Assembly (NCBI RefSeq): GCF_016651255.1
Contig: NZ_JAEKEG010000029.1
Span: forward strand, 1-64,000
Direction: 5' to 3'
Origin: Pseudomonas sp. TH10
GTDB taxonomy: Bacteria > Pseudomonadota > Gammaproteobacteria > Pseudomonadales > Pseudomonadaceae
DNA length: 64,000 nucleotides
Below the pieces are notes generated by a model. That model was given only the letters and a program-made list of their open reading frames with translations. It did no database searches and had not been told where the DNA came from. The position numbers were made by a program, and so were the translations under genes. Below, one piece after another: positions 1-10,011 of this stretch. Position 1 is the stretch's first letter; every line of letters begins with the position of its first letter.

Positions 1-879
1 CTGGGTTGACGTGCGCTCGGAGGTGCGGCGCATGTTGTTCTTCCACACCGATTCATAAATGAAGTTGTGGAAGTAGAAGTACTCCAGGTGTTTGAACTCG
101 GTCTTGCAGGCCGAGAACAGCTCCTCGCAGATCTTCACGTGCGCGTCCATCGAGCCGCCGATGTCAAACAGCAGCAGCAGTTTGACCGTGTTGCGCCGCT
201 CCGGGCGCATCTGAATATTCAGCAGGCCGGCGTCGCGAGCGGTGTGGTCGATGGTGCCATCGATGTCCAACTCTTCTGCCGCGCCTTGGCGAGCGAATTT
301 ACGCAGACGGCGCAACGCCACCTTGATGTTGCGCGTGCCCAGCTCCACCGAATCGTCGAGGTTCTTGTACTCGCGCTGATCCCAGACTTTCACCGCTTTG
401 CCCTGGCGCTTGCCGGCATCGCCAACCCGAATGCCTTCCGGGTTGAAACCGCCGGAACCGAACGGGCTGGTGCCGCCGGTACCGATCCACTTGTTGCCGC
501 CGGCGTGACGTTCCTTCTGTTCTTCCAGACGCTTCTTGAACTCTTCGATCAGTTTGTCGAGACCGCCGAGGGATTGGATCTGCGCGCGTTCCTCGTCGCT
601 CAGCGAACGCTCGAATTCCTTGCGCAGCCAGTCTTCGGGAATCAACGCCTGCAAGTGATCGTCGAGTTTTTCCAGACCATTGAAGTAGGCGCCGAACGCG
701 CGGTCGAACTTGTCGAAATGGCGCTCGTCCTTCACCAGAATCGCCCGCGACAAGTAATAAAACTCGTCCATGTCGGCGAACGTCACGCGCTGCTTCAGCG
801 CGTTGATCAAGTCGAGCAGCTCGCGCACCGACACCGGCACCTTGGCTGCACGCATTTCATTGAACAGGTTGAGCAACAT
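1..879 (-). CDS. VWA domain (CoxE-like) protein, 3' part cut by window edge
   Basis: The protein starts MLLNLFNEMRAAKVPVSV and reads through the left window edge, so its C-terminus is missing. A CoxE-like N-terminal half precedes a von Willebrand A domain whose metal-ion-dependent adhesion site starts at LLLLFDIGGSMDAH (DxGxS). Proteins of this family are cytoplasmic partners of MoxR AAA+ ATPases in chaperone-like or metal-insertion roles. The MoxR gene lies just upstream on the same strand with a 32-base gap, so the two probably form one operon. The specific client protein cannot be told from sequence. The long plus-strand frame over this region is a shadow caused by high GC content. Confidence 0.9.
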   Translation of the reverse strand, partial: MLLNLFNEMRAAKVPVSVRELLDLINALKQRVTFADMDEFYYLSRAILVKDERHFDKFDRAFGAYFNGLEKLDDHLQALIPEDWLRKEFERSLSDEERAQIQSLGGLDKLIEEFKKRLEEQKERHAGGNKWIGTGGTSPFGSGGFNPEGIRVGDAGKRQGKAVKVWDQREYKNLDDSVELGTRNIKVALRRLRKFARQGAAEELDIDGTIDHTARDAGLLNIQMRPERRNTVKLLLLFDIGGSMDAHVKICEELFSACKTEFKHLEYFYFHNFIYESVWKNNMRRTSERTSTQ

Positions 880-911
880 GGCTATCGCCCTCTATCTTGT
901 TAAAAGAGGGA

Positions 912-1757
912 TCAGCGGGTGCCACGACGGCTCATGAACGCCAGACGCTCGAGCAATTGCACGTCCTGCTCGTTCTTTACCAGGGCACCGGCCAGCGGCG
1001 GGATTGCCTTGGTCGGATCGCGTTCGCGCAGCACTGCTTCGCCGATGTTGTCGGCCATCAGCAGCTTCAGCCAGTCGACCAGTTCCGAGGTCGACGGCTT
1101 CTTCTTCAGGCCCGGCACTTTGCGCACATCGAAGAACACGTCGAGCGCTTCGCTGACCAGATCCTTCTTGATGTCGGGGTAGTGCACGTCGACGATTTTT
1201 TGCAGGGTCGGGCGATCCGGGAAGGCGATGTAATGGAAGAAGCAGCGGCGCAGGAAGGCGTCCGGCAGCTCTTTTTCGTTGTTGGAGGTAATGATGATGA
1301 TCGGGCGCTTCTTGGCCTTGATGGTCTCGTCGATCTCGTAAACGTAGAACTCCATCTTGTCGAGTTCTTGCAGCAGGTCGTTCGGGAACTCGATGTCAGC
1401 CTTGTCGATTTCGTCGATCAGCAGAATGACGCGCTCTTCGGACTCAAAAGCCTCCCAGAGCTTGCCCTTCTTCAAGTAGTTGCGCACGTCGTGGACTTTT
1501 TCAGTGCCCAGTTGCGAGTCGCGCAGACGGCTGACCGCGTCGTACTCGTACAGGCCCTGATGCGCCTTGGTGGTCGACTTGATGTGCCAGGTAATCAACC
1601 TGGCGTTGAACGATTCGGCCAATTGCTCGGCGAGCATGGTCTTGCCGGTGCCCGGCTCGCCCTTGACCAGCAGCGGCCGCTCCAGGGTGATGGCGGCATT
1701 GACCGCCAGCTTCAGGTCATCGGTGGCGACGTAGGCCTGGGTGCCTTCGAACTTCAT
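912..1757 (-). CDS. MoxR family AAA+ ATPase
   Basis: This 281-residue ATPase has a Walker A motif GEPGTGKT near residues 33-40, a Walker B motif LLIDEIDKAD near 113-122 and a sensor region ITSNNEKELPDAFLRRC. The length and motif order are those of short MoxR proteins, which act as ATP-driven chaperones together with VWA partners. The VWA gene follows 32 bases downstream on the same strand, which is the classic MoxR-VWA pairing. The start ATG begins MKFEGTQAYVATDDL. No defects are seen. Confidence 0.93.
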   Translation of the reverse strand: MKFEGTQAYVATDDLKLAVNAAITLERPLLVKGEPGTGKTMLAEQLAESFNARLITWHIKSTTKAHQGLYEYDAVSRLRDSQLGTEKVHDVRNYLKKGKLWEAFESEERVILLIDEIDKADIEFPNDLLQELDKMEFYVYEIDETIKAKKRPIIIITSNNEKELPDAFLRRCFFHYIAFPDRPTLQKIVDVHYPDIKKDLVSEALDVFFDVRKVPGLKKKPSTSELVDWLKLLMADNIGEAVLRERDPTKAIPPLAGALVKNEQDVQLLERLAFMSRRGTR

Positions 1758-1899
1758 CTGCTAATCCTCGAACGGTAACGCCGACCTGAGCGGGCAGGGC
1801 GGGGGCGAAATAATCGGATGCCCGACTATAACGCGCAGGCCGGTCGACTGTGAACGCAGACGGCTTATTCAGTCTCTGAATGGGGCGTCACCCGGTGAC

Positions 1900-2976
1900 T
1901 CAACCCGCATCCGGCTTCGGTCGCTCATAGCGGGCATTGAACGCCTGGACGAATCCGTTGCGCAAAATCTGCAAAAACGCCTGGAAGGCGTTGATATCTT
2001 GCCGATGCACGTTGCCGCTCAGCTCGACCCGGGTGGCGAACTGATTTTTGACCTGGTTTTTCAGCACCGTCTCCGAACCGCCGACGATGGCTTCCCAGAC
2101 AGAGCGGAACAGGCCCTTGTCTTTGTTTTCAACGTCCTGTTGCCAGTTGAACACGTCGACATCCTTGAGCAGTGGCTTGATGTAACCCTTGAGTCGACCC
2201 TTGTTGGCTTCCGCTTCGATGACCACGTCGCCATGGCCGGCATTGAAGTCGAACTTGCCATAGGCAGAGGCGAAATCGTTCATGCGCTTGAGTTCGATGT
2301 CCCGCGCCCGCAGGCGGAAGTCGAAGTCTTCGAAGTTGCTCAGCGGGTCGAAGGTCGCCGTGGTTTCCAGCGGCGCATGGCCGAGCAGCAGGGCCTTGCC
2401 CTCGAAGCGTGCGTCACGCCGGCCTTCGGTATCTACCACGTTGGTCAGGTTGTAGATGCTGGCCTCGACGTTGGTGGCGTTCATGTTCACTGGTGGCTTG
2501 GAATTGAAGTTGCGGAAACTGATCTTGCCGTCGTGAATCTGCACTTCGTCGAGAGTGATCGGCAGCAATTTTCCCAGCTGGGCGCGCCAGTCAGTACCTT
2601 GACCGGTCTGGGAATTCTGCTTGTTGCCTCCACCATCGACGAAGTTGACCTCGGGATTGAAGAATTTCACCTGCGCCACCACGGCATGGTCGTACCACAG
2701 CGAGTGCCAACTGACCGCCAGATCAATCACCGGTGCATTGACGAACGGCACCGGCACTTTGCCGTCGACCTTGACGATTTTCAGCCCGTTGATGGTGTAA
2801 GCGCCGCGCCACAGTGCGAGGTCAACGTCGGTCACCTGGCCACGGTAATCGCCCATGTTCGCCAGTTTGTCGTTCAGATAGTCGCGCACCACATAAGGCA
2901 GGGCGATGTGCAATGCGATCAGCAGCACAACGATTCCTGCGAAAGTCCATAACGGCCAGCTGTAGCGACGCTTCAT
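1900..2976 (-). CDS. DUF748 / AsmA-like membrane-anchored protein
   Basis: This 358-residue protein has one N-terminal membrane segment (about residues 9-30) followed by a periplasmic region rich in beta strands with phrases such as DVDLALWRGAYTINGLKI and DEVQIHDGKISFRNF. These are typical of DUF748/AsmA-like envelope proteins. Related families are linked to the cell envelope and lipid transport between membranes, but the exact role of this member is unknown. It stands alone, divergent from cysK on its left-pointing strand, with 127 bases between the two starts. Confidence 0.8.
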   Translation of the reverse strand: MKRRYSWPLWTFAGIVVLLIALHIALPYVVRDYLNDKLANMGDYRGQVTDVDLALWRGAYTINGLKIVKVDGKVPVPFVNAPVIDLAVSWHSLWYDHAVVAQVKFFNPEVNFVDGGGNKQNSQTGQGTDWRAQLGKLLPITLDEVQIHDGKISFRNFNSKPPVNMNATNVEASIYNLTNVVDTEGRRDARFEGKALLLGHAPLETTATFDPLSNFEDFDFRLRARDIELKRMNDFASAYGKFDFNAGHGDVVIEAEANKGRLKGYIKPLLKDVDVFNWQQDVENKDKGLFRSVWEAIVGGSETVLKNQVKNQFATRVELSGNVHRQDINAFQAFLQILRNGFVQAFNARYERPKPDAG

Positions 2977-3103
2977 GGGGGCGATTCCCTGACGGTGTAA
3001 AGCGATTGACTACTGCGTGTTGCAGACGTTCGCTCCGACTGGACTGTAATGGGCAACAGGCATACCTTTGGCGCTGAATTCAATGCTGCATAAGGACCCA
3101 GCC

Positions 3104-4078
3104 ATGAGCCGTATTTTTGCTGACAACGCCCATTCCATCGGCAATACGCCGTTGGTGCAGATCAACCGTATCGCGCCGCGTGGTGTGACCATCCTGGCCA
3201 AGATCGAGGGGCGCAACCCCGGTTATTCGGTCAAATGCCGGATCGGCGCCAACATGATCTGGGACGCCGAAAGCAGCGGCAAACTCAAGCCGGGCATGAC
3301 CATCGTCGAACCGACTTCCGGCAACACCGGCATCGGTCTGGCGTTTGTCGCTGCCGCTCGTGGTTACAAATTGATGCTGACGATGCCGGCCTCCATGAGC
3401 ATCGAGCGACGCAAGGTGCTCAAAGCCCTTGGCGCTGAACTGGTCTTGACCGAACCGGCCAAAGGCATGAAAGGCGCGATCGAAAAGGCCGCCGAAATCG
3501 TCGCCGGCAATCCCTCCACTCACTTCATGCCTGCGCAGTTTGAAAACCCGGCCAACCCGGCGATTCATGAGAAGACAACCGGGCCGGAAATCTGGAATGA
3601 CACCGACGGTGCGGTCGACGTGCTGGTAGCGGGAGTGGGAACCGGTGGAACTATCACCGGTGTTTCGCGGTATATCAAGAATACCCAGGGCAAACCGATC
3701 CTTTCCGTGGCCGTGGAGCCGGTGTCTTCTCCGGTGATCACCCAAGCGTTGGCCGGTGAAGAGATCAAGCCGAGCCCGCACAAGATTCAGGGCATCGGTG
3801 CCGGTTTCGTGCCGAAAAACCTCGATTTGTCGATGGTTGATCGCGTCGAACTGGTGACTGACGAAGAATCCAAGGCCATGGCTTTGCGCCTGATGCAGGA
3901 GGAAGGCATCTTGTGTGGTATCTCCTGCGGAGCGGCGATGGCCGTCGCGGTGAGACTGGCCGAGACCCTGGAGATGCAGGGCAAGACCATCGTGGTAATC
4001 CTGCCTGATTCCGGTGAGCGTTATCTCTCGAGCATGTTGTTCAGTGATTTGTTCACCGAACAGGAAAACCAGGCGTAA
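3104..4078 (+). CDS. cysK: Cysteine synthase A (O-acetylserine sulfhydrylase)
   Basis: This PLP enzyme makes L-cysteine from O-acetylserine and sulfide in the cytoplasm. The 324-residue product starts [20 protein letters not shown]. The PLP lysine is K44 in GYSVKCRIG, the substrate loop is TSGNTGIG, and the phosphate-binding loop is [10 protein letters not shown]. The ATG at 3104 is preferred over upstream in-frame starts because a purine-rich site (AAGGA) lies just before it and the family starts here. The gene is followed by a REP-like palindrome. CysM is the alternative isozyme, but the sequence looks like the CysK type. Confidence 0.93.
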   Translation: MSRIFADNAHSIGNTPLVQINRIAPRGVTILAKIEGRNPGYSVKCRIGANMIWDAESSGKLKPGMTIVEPTSGNTGIGLAFVAAARGYKLMLTMPASMSIERRKVLKALGAELVLTEPAKGMKGAIEKAAEIVAGNPSTHFMPAQFENPANPAIHEKTTGPEIWNDTDGAVDVLVAGVGTGGTITGVSRYIKNTQGKPILSVAVEPVSSPVITQALAGEEIKPSPHKIQGIGAGFVPKNLDLSMVDRVELVTDEESKAMALRLMQEEGILCGISCGAAMAVAVRLAETLEMQGKTIVVILPDSGERYLSSMLFSDLFTEQENQA

Positions 4079-4109
4079 CAAGCATCATCGCTATTTTTTG
4101 GATGTGCCT

Positions 4110-4200
4110 TTGTGGGAGTGAGCCTGCTTGCGATGGCGGTAGATCAATCGGCATTGATGTTGAAGGGTTCGCCGCTATCGCGAGCAGGTCGCTCCCACAG
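4110..4200. repeat. REP-like inverted repeat downstream of cysK
   Basis: Two arms, TGTGGGAGTGAGCCTGCTTG and a near reverse complement ending GCGAGCAGGTCGCTCCCACA, can fold into a long hairpin. Related palindromes recur between other core genes in this window. This is the main content of the 328-base cysK-lpxO gap; the rest of the gap presumably holds the lpxO promoter. Confidence 0.75.
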
Positions 4201-4406
4201 GTTGCAGGTTGCAGAGGGCTGCGGGGCTTGACCCAAGTCAGCCCTCGTTCAGCAACTCTGTGCTACTAATTAATTTGTTACTGAATCCTTAACACTGAAT
4301 GTCGAAATTTGCGGGTTTTTCCCGAAGCCGGTAGTGTTTATCATGGCCGGCTGCCATGCCGGGTACATGGCATTGCGCAGCGTTGTCTTTTTTCAAGGAG
4401 TTGTTG

Positions 4407-5345
4407 ATGACCTTTTCGTTTGCCGCCAAGGCGTTTGTGCTGCTGCTGTTTCTGGGCAGCACGCTCTATGTGCATTTGCGCGGCAAGGCGCGCTTGCCGG
4501 TATTGCGCCAGTTCGTCAACCACTCGGCGCTGTTCGCTCCGTACAACGCTTTGATGTACCTGTTCTCCAGCGTGCCGTCCAAGCCGTATCTGGATCGCAG
4601 CAAATTCCCGGAACTGGATGTGCTGCGCGATAACTGGGAAACCATTCGCGACGAAGCCATGCACCTGTTCGACGAGGGCTACATCCGCGCTGCGGAAAAG
4701 AACAACGACGCCGGTTTTGGCTCGTTCTTCAAGAAAGGCTGGAAGCGCTTCTACCTCAAGTGGTACGACAAACCCCTGCCATCGGCCGAAACCCTGTGCC
4801 CGAAGACCGTGGCGCTGGTCAGTGCAATACCCAACGTCAAAGGTGCGATGTTCGCGTTGCTGCCGGGCGGCAGTCACTTGAATCCGCACCGCGACCCGTT
4901 TGCCGGTTCCCTGCGTTATCACCTCGGCCTGTCGACACCGAACTCCGACGATTGCCGGATCTTCGTCGACGGTCAGATCTACGCCTGGCGCGATGGCGAA
5001 GACGTGATGTTCGATGAGACTTACGTGCACTGGGTCAAGAATGAAACCGAAAAGACCCGCGTGATTCTGTTCTGCGACGTTGAACGTCCGCTGAGCAATC
5101 GCCTCATGACCCGGATCAACCGTTGGATCAGCGGCTTGCTGGGCCGTGCTACCGCGCCGCAGAACCTGGATGACGAGCGGGTGGGCGGGATCAACCAGGC
5201 CTATGCCTGGAGCAAGAATTCCAGCGATAGATTCAGTGGTGTGATCAAGCAGTGGAAGCGGCGAAATCCCAAGGCCTACAGGGTGCTGCGGCCGGTGTTG
5301 GCAGTGGTGGTGTTGGGGTTGCTGGGGTATTGGCTGTTCGGCTGA
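4407..5345 (+). CDS. lpxO: LpxO-like aspartyl/asparaginyl beta-hydroxylase
   Basis: Fe(II)/2-oxoglutarate dioxygenases of this family add a 2-hydroxyl to an acyl chain of lipid A (LpxO) or to protein side chains. The 312-residue protein has an N-terminal membrane segment (FAAKAFVLLLFLGSTLYV), a C-terminal one (VLRPVLAVVVLGLLGYWLFG), and the metal and cosubstrate region HLNPHRDPF followed by VHWVKNETEKTRVILFCD. The membrane anchors at both ends favour LpxO. The ATG at 4407 follows CAAGGAG. The gene is monocistronic. Confidence 0.87.
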   Translation: MTFSFAAKAFVLLLFLGSTLYVHLRGKARLPVLRQFVNHSALFAPYNALMYLFSSVPSKPYLDRSKFPELDVLRDNWETIRDEAMHLFDEGYIRAAEKNNDAGFGSFFKKGWKRFYLKWYDKPLPSAETLCPKTVALVSAIPNVKGAMFALLPGGSHLNPHRDPFAGSLRYHLGLSTPNSDDCRIFVDGQIYAWRDGEDVMFDETYVHWVKNETEKTRVILFCDVERPLSNRLMTRINRWISGLLGRATAPQNLDDERVGGINQAYAWSKNSSDRFSGVIKQWKRRNPKAYRVLRPVLAVVVLGLLGYWLFG

Positions 5346-5457
5346 AGCCGTCCGTGAAGCCCCCAGGCACTTTCATTTTGCAATCATGACCTGTGGCAGC
5401 AACGCCTGCTGGCGATGGAGTGATCAGGGTCAACGGATTCCATAGGCTGCCGGCTCG

Positions 5458-6400
5458 TTATTTAGTCAAAACATGCTCCGCCCGCACCGAATTCATGAAC
5501 GCCTGCATCGCAGACGACTGAATCCGGTGCCTGCGGGTAATCAAGCCGAACGGTGGCAGGCGTGCCTCGAACTTGATCGGTAACACGGCCAGCAGATCGC
5601 GCCCCGGATAATCTTCCACCACCGAAACGGGCGTCACGCCCAGCATGTCGGTCTGCTGGATCAGGGACAGCAAGGTCATGATCGACGTGGTCTCGACGAT
5701 GCTGCTGGGGATATCGACCCGCGCGTTGTGGAACACCTGATTGATGATCGCGCGCATCGGGCTTGGGTGTTGTTGCAGCACCCAGGTCATGTTCTGCAAT
5801 TCCGCCCAGCTCAATTGCTTTCTCCTTGGCCAGCGGGTTCTGCGCGCCGGCGATGACGCACAAGGCTTCTTCGCCCAGGCTGTCGAACAGCAGTTCCTCG
5901 GCTCGCGCCCCGGCTGGAATTCGTCCCAGCACGATGTCCAGTTGATCTTGCAGCAAGGCCTGGACCAGCACGTCGCTGGTGTCGACCTGGATGCTCATGG
6001 ACAACCGTGGATGGCTTTGTTTCAGCGTTGCGATGGTACGGGTCAGCAGCCCCGAGGCGAGGGCCGGGATGGCCCCCACCGCAACCCGGCCCAGGTTGCC
6101 TGACTCGAGAGCGACCAGTTCTTCACGCATGCCACTCAGTTCGGCAAAGACCATGCGCGCGTAATAGGTCACGGTCTCGCCGAAGGGTGTTGAACGCATG
6201 CCCCGGGGCAAGCGCTCGAACAGTTCGACGCCGAGCAGGTCTTCGGCCTCGTGCAGCATCTTGGTGGCAGCAGGTTGGGTCATGCCGATATGGTCGGCGG
6301 CGCGGCGCAAAGAACCGAATTCCTGCAGCGCCAGCATCAGCCGCAGTTGGCGCAGACGCAGTCGGCTGTGGATCAAATTGGCATCAGGAATTCGGGTCAT
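5458..6400 (-). pseudogene. LysR-family regulator of the tct / sugar-acid cluster, frameshifted
   Basis: The N-terminal part (MTRIPDANLIHSRLRLRQLR...) is a LysR winged helix with the usual RAADHIGMTQPAATKMLHEAE helix-turn-helix, followed by a type-2 periplasmic-binding-like sensor domain. The frame breaks after ...NPLAKEKAI. Removing one A from the AAA at 5819-5821 restores AKEKQLSWAELQNMTWVLQQ and the normal C-terminus ending RAEHVLTK. The restored protein has the family's usual length of about 310 residues. It lies beside tctABC and probably binds the paired palindromes at 9714-9862. A one-base extra in a homopolymer could be a real mutation but is more likely an assembly error. Confidence 0.82.
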
Positions 6401-6469
6401 GGGCCGCACTCGCAAGAAAGACTGCGGCAAGCCTGACAACAATTGTCAGGCGTTGCCAGCATTGCTGTG

Positions 6470-7999
6470 TCATAGCACCGATTTTGGTTTGGCAACCGCT
6501 GGCTTGCGCAGGCCCAGCAGGGTTTGCAACACCTTGGAGATCAACGGCCAGAACAGCATCAGCAGCGCTGCCGTGGTCAGCCCGCCCACCAACGGGTTGG
6601 ACCAGAAAATACCGATGTGACCGTCAGAAAACAGCATCGATTGACGGAATGCATCTTCTGCCTTGTCACCCAGCACCGCCGCGAGCACCAGTGGCGCAAT
6701 CGGGTAGCCGAGTTTCTTGAACAGATAGCCCAGGGCGCCGAAGCCCAGCATCAGCACCACATCGAAGAACGAGTTGTGCACGGAGTAGGCGCCGATGGCG
6801 CAAACCATGATGATGATCGGCGCAATGATCGAAAACGGAATGCGCAGGATCGAGGCGAACAGTGGCACAGTGGCCAACACCACGATCAGGCTCACCACGT
6901 TGCCCAGGTACATGCTCGCGATCAGGCCCCAGACAAAGTCATGTTGCTCGACGAACAGGGTTGGCCCAGGGTGCAGGCCCCAGATCATCAGGCCTCCGAG
7001 CATCACGGCGGCCGTCGCTGAACCGGGGATGCCCAAGGTCAGCATTGGCAACAGGGCGCTGGTGCCGGCGGCATGGTCAGCGGTTTCCGGGGCTATCACG
7101 CCTTCGAGTTCGCCTTTGCCGAAGTTCTCGCGGTTTTTCGAAAAGCGCCGCGCCAGGCTGTAGCTCATGAACGATGCCGCCGTCGGGCCGCCGGGGGTGA
7201 TACCCATCCAGCAACCCACCATGGTGCTGCGCACAATCGTCCACCAGTAACGCGGCAGCTTCGCCCAGGTGCGCAGGATCACCATTGGCGTGATTCGAGC
7301 ATGTTCGCCACGGAACACCAGGCCTTCCTCGACAGTGCAGAGGATTTCACCAATACCGAACAGGCCAATCACTGCCACTTCGAAGCTGATTCCGGTCATC
7401 AGGGTGGGCATGTCGAACGTCAGGCGCAGGTTGCCGGACACCGTGTCCATGCCGACTGCCGCCATGGCAAATCCGATCATCATCGCCACCACGGTTTTCA
7501 GTGGCGGGTTCTTGCTCATGCCGATGAACGTACAGAACGCCAGCAGGTACACCGCGAAGAATTCCGGTGAACTGAACGACATGGCGAATTCGGCAATGCG
7601 CGTCGACAGGAAGGTCAGCAGCAATACGCCGGCCAGTGCGCCAATCAAGGCGGAGCTGAAGGCTGCGGTCAGTGCTTCCGCCGCACGGCCTTCGCGCGCC
7701 ATCGGGTAGCCGTCAAAGGTGGTTGCCACCGATGAGGGCTCGCCGGGTATGTTGAATAGAATCGAGGTGATCGAGCCGCCAAACAGCGCGCCCCAATACA
7801 TGCAAGAGAGCAGGATGATCGCCGACACCGGCGACATGGTAAACGTCAGCGGCAACAGTAACGCCACGCCATTGGGGGCGCCCAGACCTGGCAACACGCC
7901 GACCAGGATGCCCAGCAGCACGCCAACCACCATCAGGCCAATGTGGCCCGGGGTGAGGATCAGGTTCATGCCTTGCAACAGGGAGTCGAATTCGCTCAT
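6470..7999 (-). CDS. tctA: Tripartite tricarboxylate transporter large permease
   Basis: TctA is the large membrane subunit of a secondary, binding-protein-dependent carboxylate importer. The 509-residue product starts MSEFDSLLQGMNLILTP and has about 11-12 hydrophobic segments with the family phrases GVLPGLGAPNGVALLLPLT and WGALFGGSITSILFNIPGEP, and TPGGPTAASFMSY. It overlaps tctB by 4 bases (ATGA type), which indicates translational coupling, and it is the last gene of a tctC-tctB-tctA operon. The longer upstream in-frame extension is rejected because it lies inside tctB. The substrate is probably a sugar acid, given the neighbours. Confidence 0.93.
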   Translation of the reverse strand: MSEFDSLLQGMNLILTPGHIGLMVVGVLLGILVGVLPGLGAPNGVALLLPLTFTMSPVSAIILLSCMYWGALFGGSITSILFNIPGEPSSVATTFDGYPMAREGRAAEALTAAFSSALIGALAGVLLLTFLSTRIAEFAMSFSSPEFFAVYLLAFCTFIGMSKNPPLKTVVAMMIGFAMAAVGMDTVSGNLRLTFDMPTLMTGISFEVAVIGLFGIGEILCTVEEGLVFRGEHARITPMVILRTWAKLPRYWWTIVRSTMVGCWMGITPGGPTAASFMSYSLARRFSKNRENFGKGELEGVIAPETADHAAGTSALLPMLTLGIPGSATAAVMLGGLMIWGLHPGPTLFVEQHDFVWGLIASMYLGNVVSLIVVLATVPLFASILRIPFSIIAPIIIMVCAIGAYSVHNSFFDVVLMLGFGALGYLFKKLGYPIAPLVLAAVLGDKAEDAFRQSMLFSDGHIGIFWSNPLVGGLTTAALLMLFWPLISKVLQTLLGLRKPAVAKPKSVL

Positions 8000-8529
8000 T
8001 TGAAGTATCTCCCGGCCAGGGCAATCCAGTCGCCCAACGGGCCGGCATCCAGCGGGACCTTGAACCACAGCGCGAAAATCAGGTAACTGGCCAGCACCGC
8101 ACCGAGGGAGATGCTGGCGATTTTCCACTTGCTGTACGGCGTGGCGCGCGCTTTGTCGCTCCACATGAACCACGCAATGAAGCAGGCCGAGGACACGTAG
8201 ATCCCCACCAGCGGCATCGCCGCGACGAACAGCGCAATCGGAATGAACACCGACAGCACCTGGCGAAACGCACTGCGGCTGACGAACGCCACGCCCAGCG
8301 CATTCCAGCGCACCAGCGTCAGCACTGCATTACCCAGGCTGGCGGCGCTCAGCAGCAGGCCGATATAGAAGGGAAAGTAACCCGGCTCAGGGCCGGAATC
8401 GCCCCAGCCGATACCCTGTTCGATGCTGCCGAACATCACCACCACACCGATCAGGGTGGTGAAGACGGTCAGGCCAAGCTCGACCCAGCGGGTACCGACC
8501 AGCGCCGGTGAATCCGAAGAATGGGACAT
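7996..8529 (-). CDS. tctB: Tripartite tricarboxylate transporter small permease
   Basis: This 177-residue protein has four hydrophobic segments (for example VELGLTVFTTLIGVVVMFGS and VFIPIALFVAAMPLVGIYVSS) and the spacing expected of TctB, the small membrane subunit of the transporter. It sits between tctC (54 bases upstream) and tctA (4-base overlap) on the same strand. The start ATG begins MSHSSDSPALVGTRW. Confidence 0.9.
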   Translation of the reverse strand: MSHSSDSPALVGTRWVELGLTVFTTLIGVVVMFGSIEQGIGWGDSGPEPGYFPFYIGLLLSAASLGNAVLTLVRWNALGVAFVSRSAFRQVLSVFIPIALFVAAMPLVGIYVSSACFIAWFMWSDKARATPYSKWKIASISLGAVLASYLIFALWFKVPLDAGPLGDWIALAGRYFK

Positions 8530-8582
8530 GAAAACACCTCCAGCAGGTGACGGCCGTACGCAGTCGAACGGCCGCGGGCGAC

Positions 8583-9599
8583 TCAGTTTTTCAGCCAGCC
8601 GGCTTCCTTGAACACCGGCGTGACCCGGGCGGTGTCCTTTTCAATGTAGGCGGTCAATGGCTCGCCTTCGAGGAACGTAGGCACCAGCGCGTTCTGTTTC
8701 ACGTAGGCCTTGAACTCTGGTGTCTCGGTAACTTTGCGCAACAGTTCGACATAGAACGCGCGCTGCTCGGCAGTGACTTCACCGGGCATGAACACGGTGC
8801 GCGGGAAGCGGTACTGATCGATGCCCAGGCCTTGTTCGTGACACGTTGGTACGTCGGCCCAGGATTTGTCGCCAGCGACTTTCTCGGTGTAGGTCATGCG
8901 CTCTTTACTGAACACACAGAGTGGTTCGATCTGGTCGCCGCGCCATTGGCTGATGCTTTCGCTGGGATTGTTGACGTTGCCGGCGATGTGTTTGCCGGCC
9001 AGTTGAGTCGCGGCCTCACTGCCGCTCTTGAACGGGATGTACACCAGTTTGCTGTTGTTGGTCTGGTTGAGCAGCAGGGTCAGGGTCTGGTCGACATCCT
9101 TGGACTGGCTGCCACCCATGCGCATTTTCGCCGGGTCGGCCTTGGCCGCTTCGTAGAAGCCTTTGGCGTCTTTCCAGGGCGCATCTTTATAGCTCCAGAG
9201 GATGAAGTCATCCTCGGCAACGGCGGCGACCGGGGTCAATTCCTGCCATTGGTAACCGAGTTTGGAAACCAGCGGCAACAGGTAAATGTTGTTGGTGCCA
9301 ATCACCAGTTTTTCCGGGTCGCCCTTGTTCATTTTCAGGTCGAGGAACGCTTCGGCACCATTGCCGCCGCCCTTGTTGAGGACGATGGTATTGACCTCGA
9401 GCAGCTTGTGCGTGGAGATGATCGACTGGATCAGCCGGCCGAGCTGGTCGGTGCCGCCACCGGGACCACCAGCGACGACGATTTCGACGTTTTTGTCGGG
9501 TTGCCAGGCTGCGTTGGCGAGCGCCGGGAGGACGCCAGCGGCGACCAGCGAGCAGCCGAGGAACAGACGGGACGTGCGACGGACGAATGCATTTCGCAT
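8583..9599 (-). CDS. tctC: TctC/Bug-type periplasmic substrate-binding protein
   Basis: The 338-residue protein begins with a signal peptide (MRNAFVRRTSRLFLGCSLVAAG...ANA, cleaved near residue 30). It continues with WQPDKNVEIVVAGGPGGGTDQLGRLIQ, the glycine-rich ligand loop of the Bug/TctC family. It should bind a carboxylate in the periplasm and deliver it to TctAB. It is the first gene of the tct operon, and its promoter faces the regulatory region shared with the divergent catabolic genes. Confidence 0.93.
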   Translation of the reverse strand: MRNAFVRRTSRLFLGCSLVAAGVLPALANAAWQPDKNVEIVVAGGPGGGTDQLGRLIQSIISTHKLLEVNTIVLNKGGGNGAEAFLDLKMNKGDPEKLVIGTNNIYLLPLVSKLGYQWQELTPVAAVAEDDFILWSYKDAPWKDAKGFYEAAKADPAKMRMGGSQSKDVDQTLTLLLNQTNNSKLVYIPFKSGSEAATQLAGKHIAGNVNNPSESISQWRGDQIEPLCVFSKERMTYTEKVAGDKSWADVPTCHEQGLGIDQYRFPRTVFMPGEVTAEQRAFYVELLRKVTETPEFKAYVKQNALVPTFLEGEPLTAYIEKDTARVTPVFKEAGWLKN

Positions 9600-9713
9600 G
9601 GAAGGGCCTCGTTTTTGTAGTTGTTATGAGTGGCTTGTCTGAGCGCTTAAGCCGCAAGCCTGAGTGAGTGTGGGAAGGTGCAAGCCCCGCGTCTAGTCAA
9701 AACAATACATACA

Positions 9714-9862
9714 CCGATAGCCTGAGGTTATAGCTCGGCGCATCAAAAATCGCATCAACCGCCAAGAGCTCTGTGCCAGAGCCATTTGAGGGAAAGTCGC
9801 TCACAGCGCAATATGCTCGCAGTCATGTGAAAGGTGGTTGTGACATAACCTAAGGCTATCGG
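9714..9862. promoter_or_regulatory. Paired palindromic LysR-type operator between tctC and the catabolic genes
   Basis: The sites CCGATAGCCTGAGGTTAT (9714-9731) and ATAACCTAAGGCTATCGG (9845-9862) are inverted copies that differ at a single position. Each is itself an imperfect dyad of the form ATAACC-TNA-GGYTAT with the T-N11-A core used by LysR proteins. They lie 113 bases apart in the 412-base divergent promoter region, one near each gene. A LysR dimer or tetramer bound to both could control both operons. The rest of this gap shows no gene. Confidence 0.72.
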
Positions 9863-10011
9863 CTTATTTCAAGTTTTGATTGGACGGTTATCACCCAGCC
9901 TTCGATAGTGCTCGTCATCGCCGTTTTTCGGCGGTGTGTAGCGTCCAGAACAAAAATAAAACGAGGTATGCGCCATGGCCCGTTTCAGTGCTTTTTGCTG
10001 CGAGGTGCATG

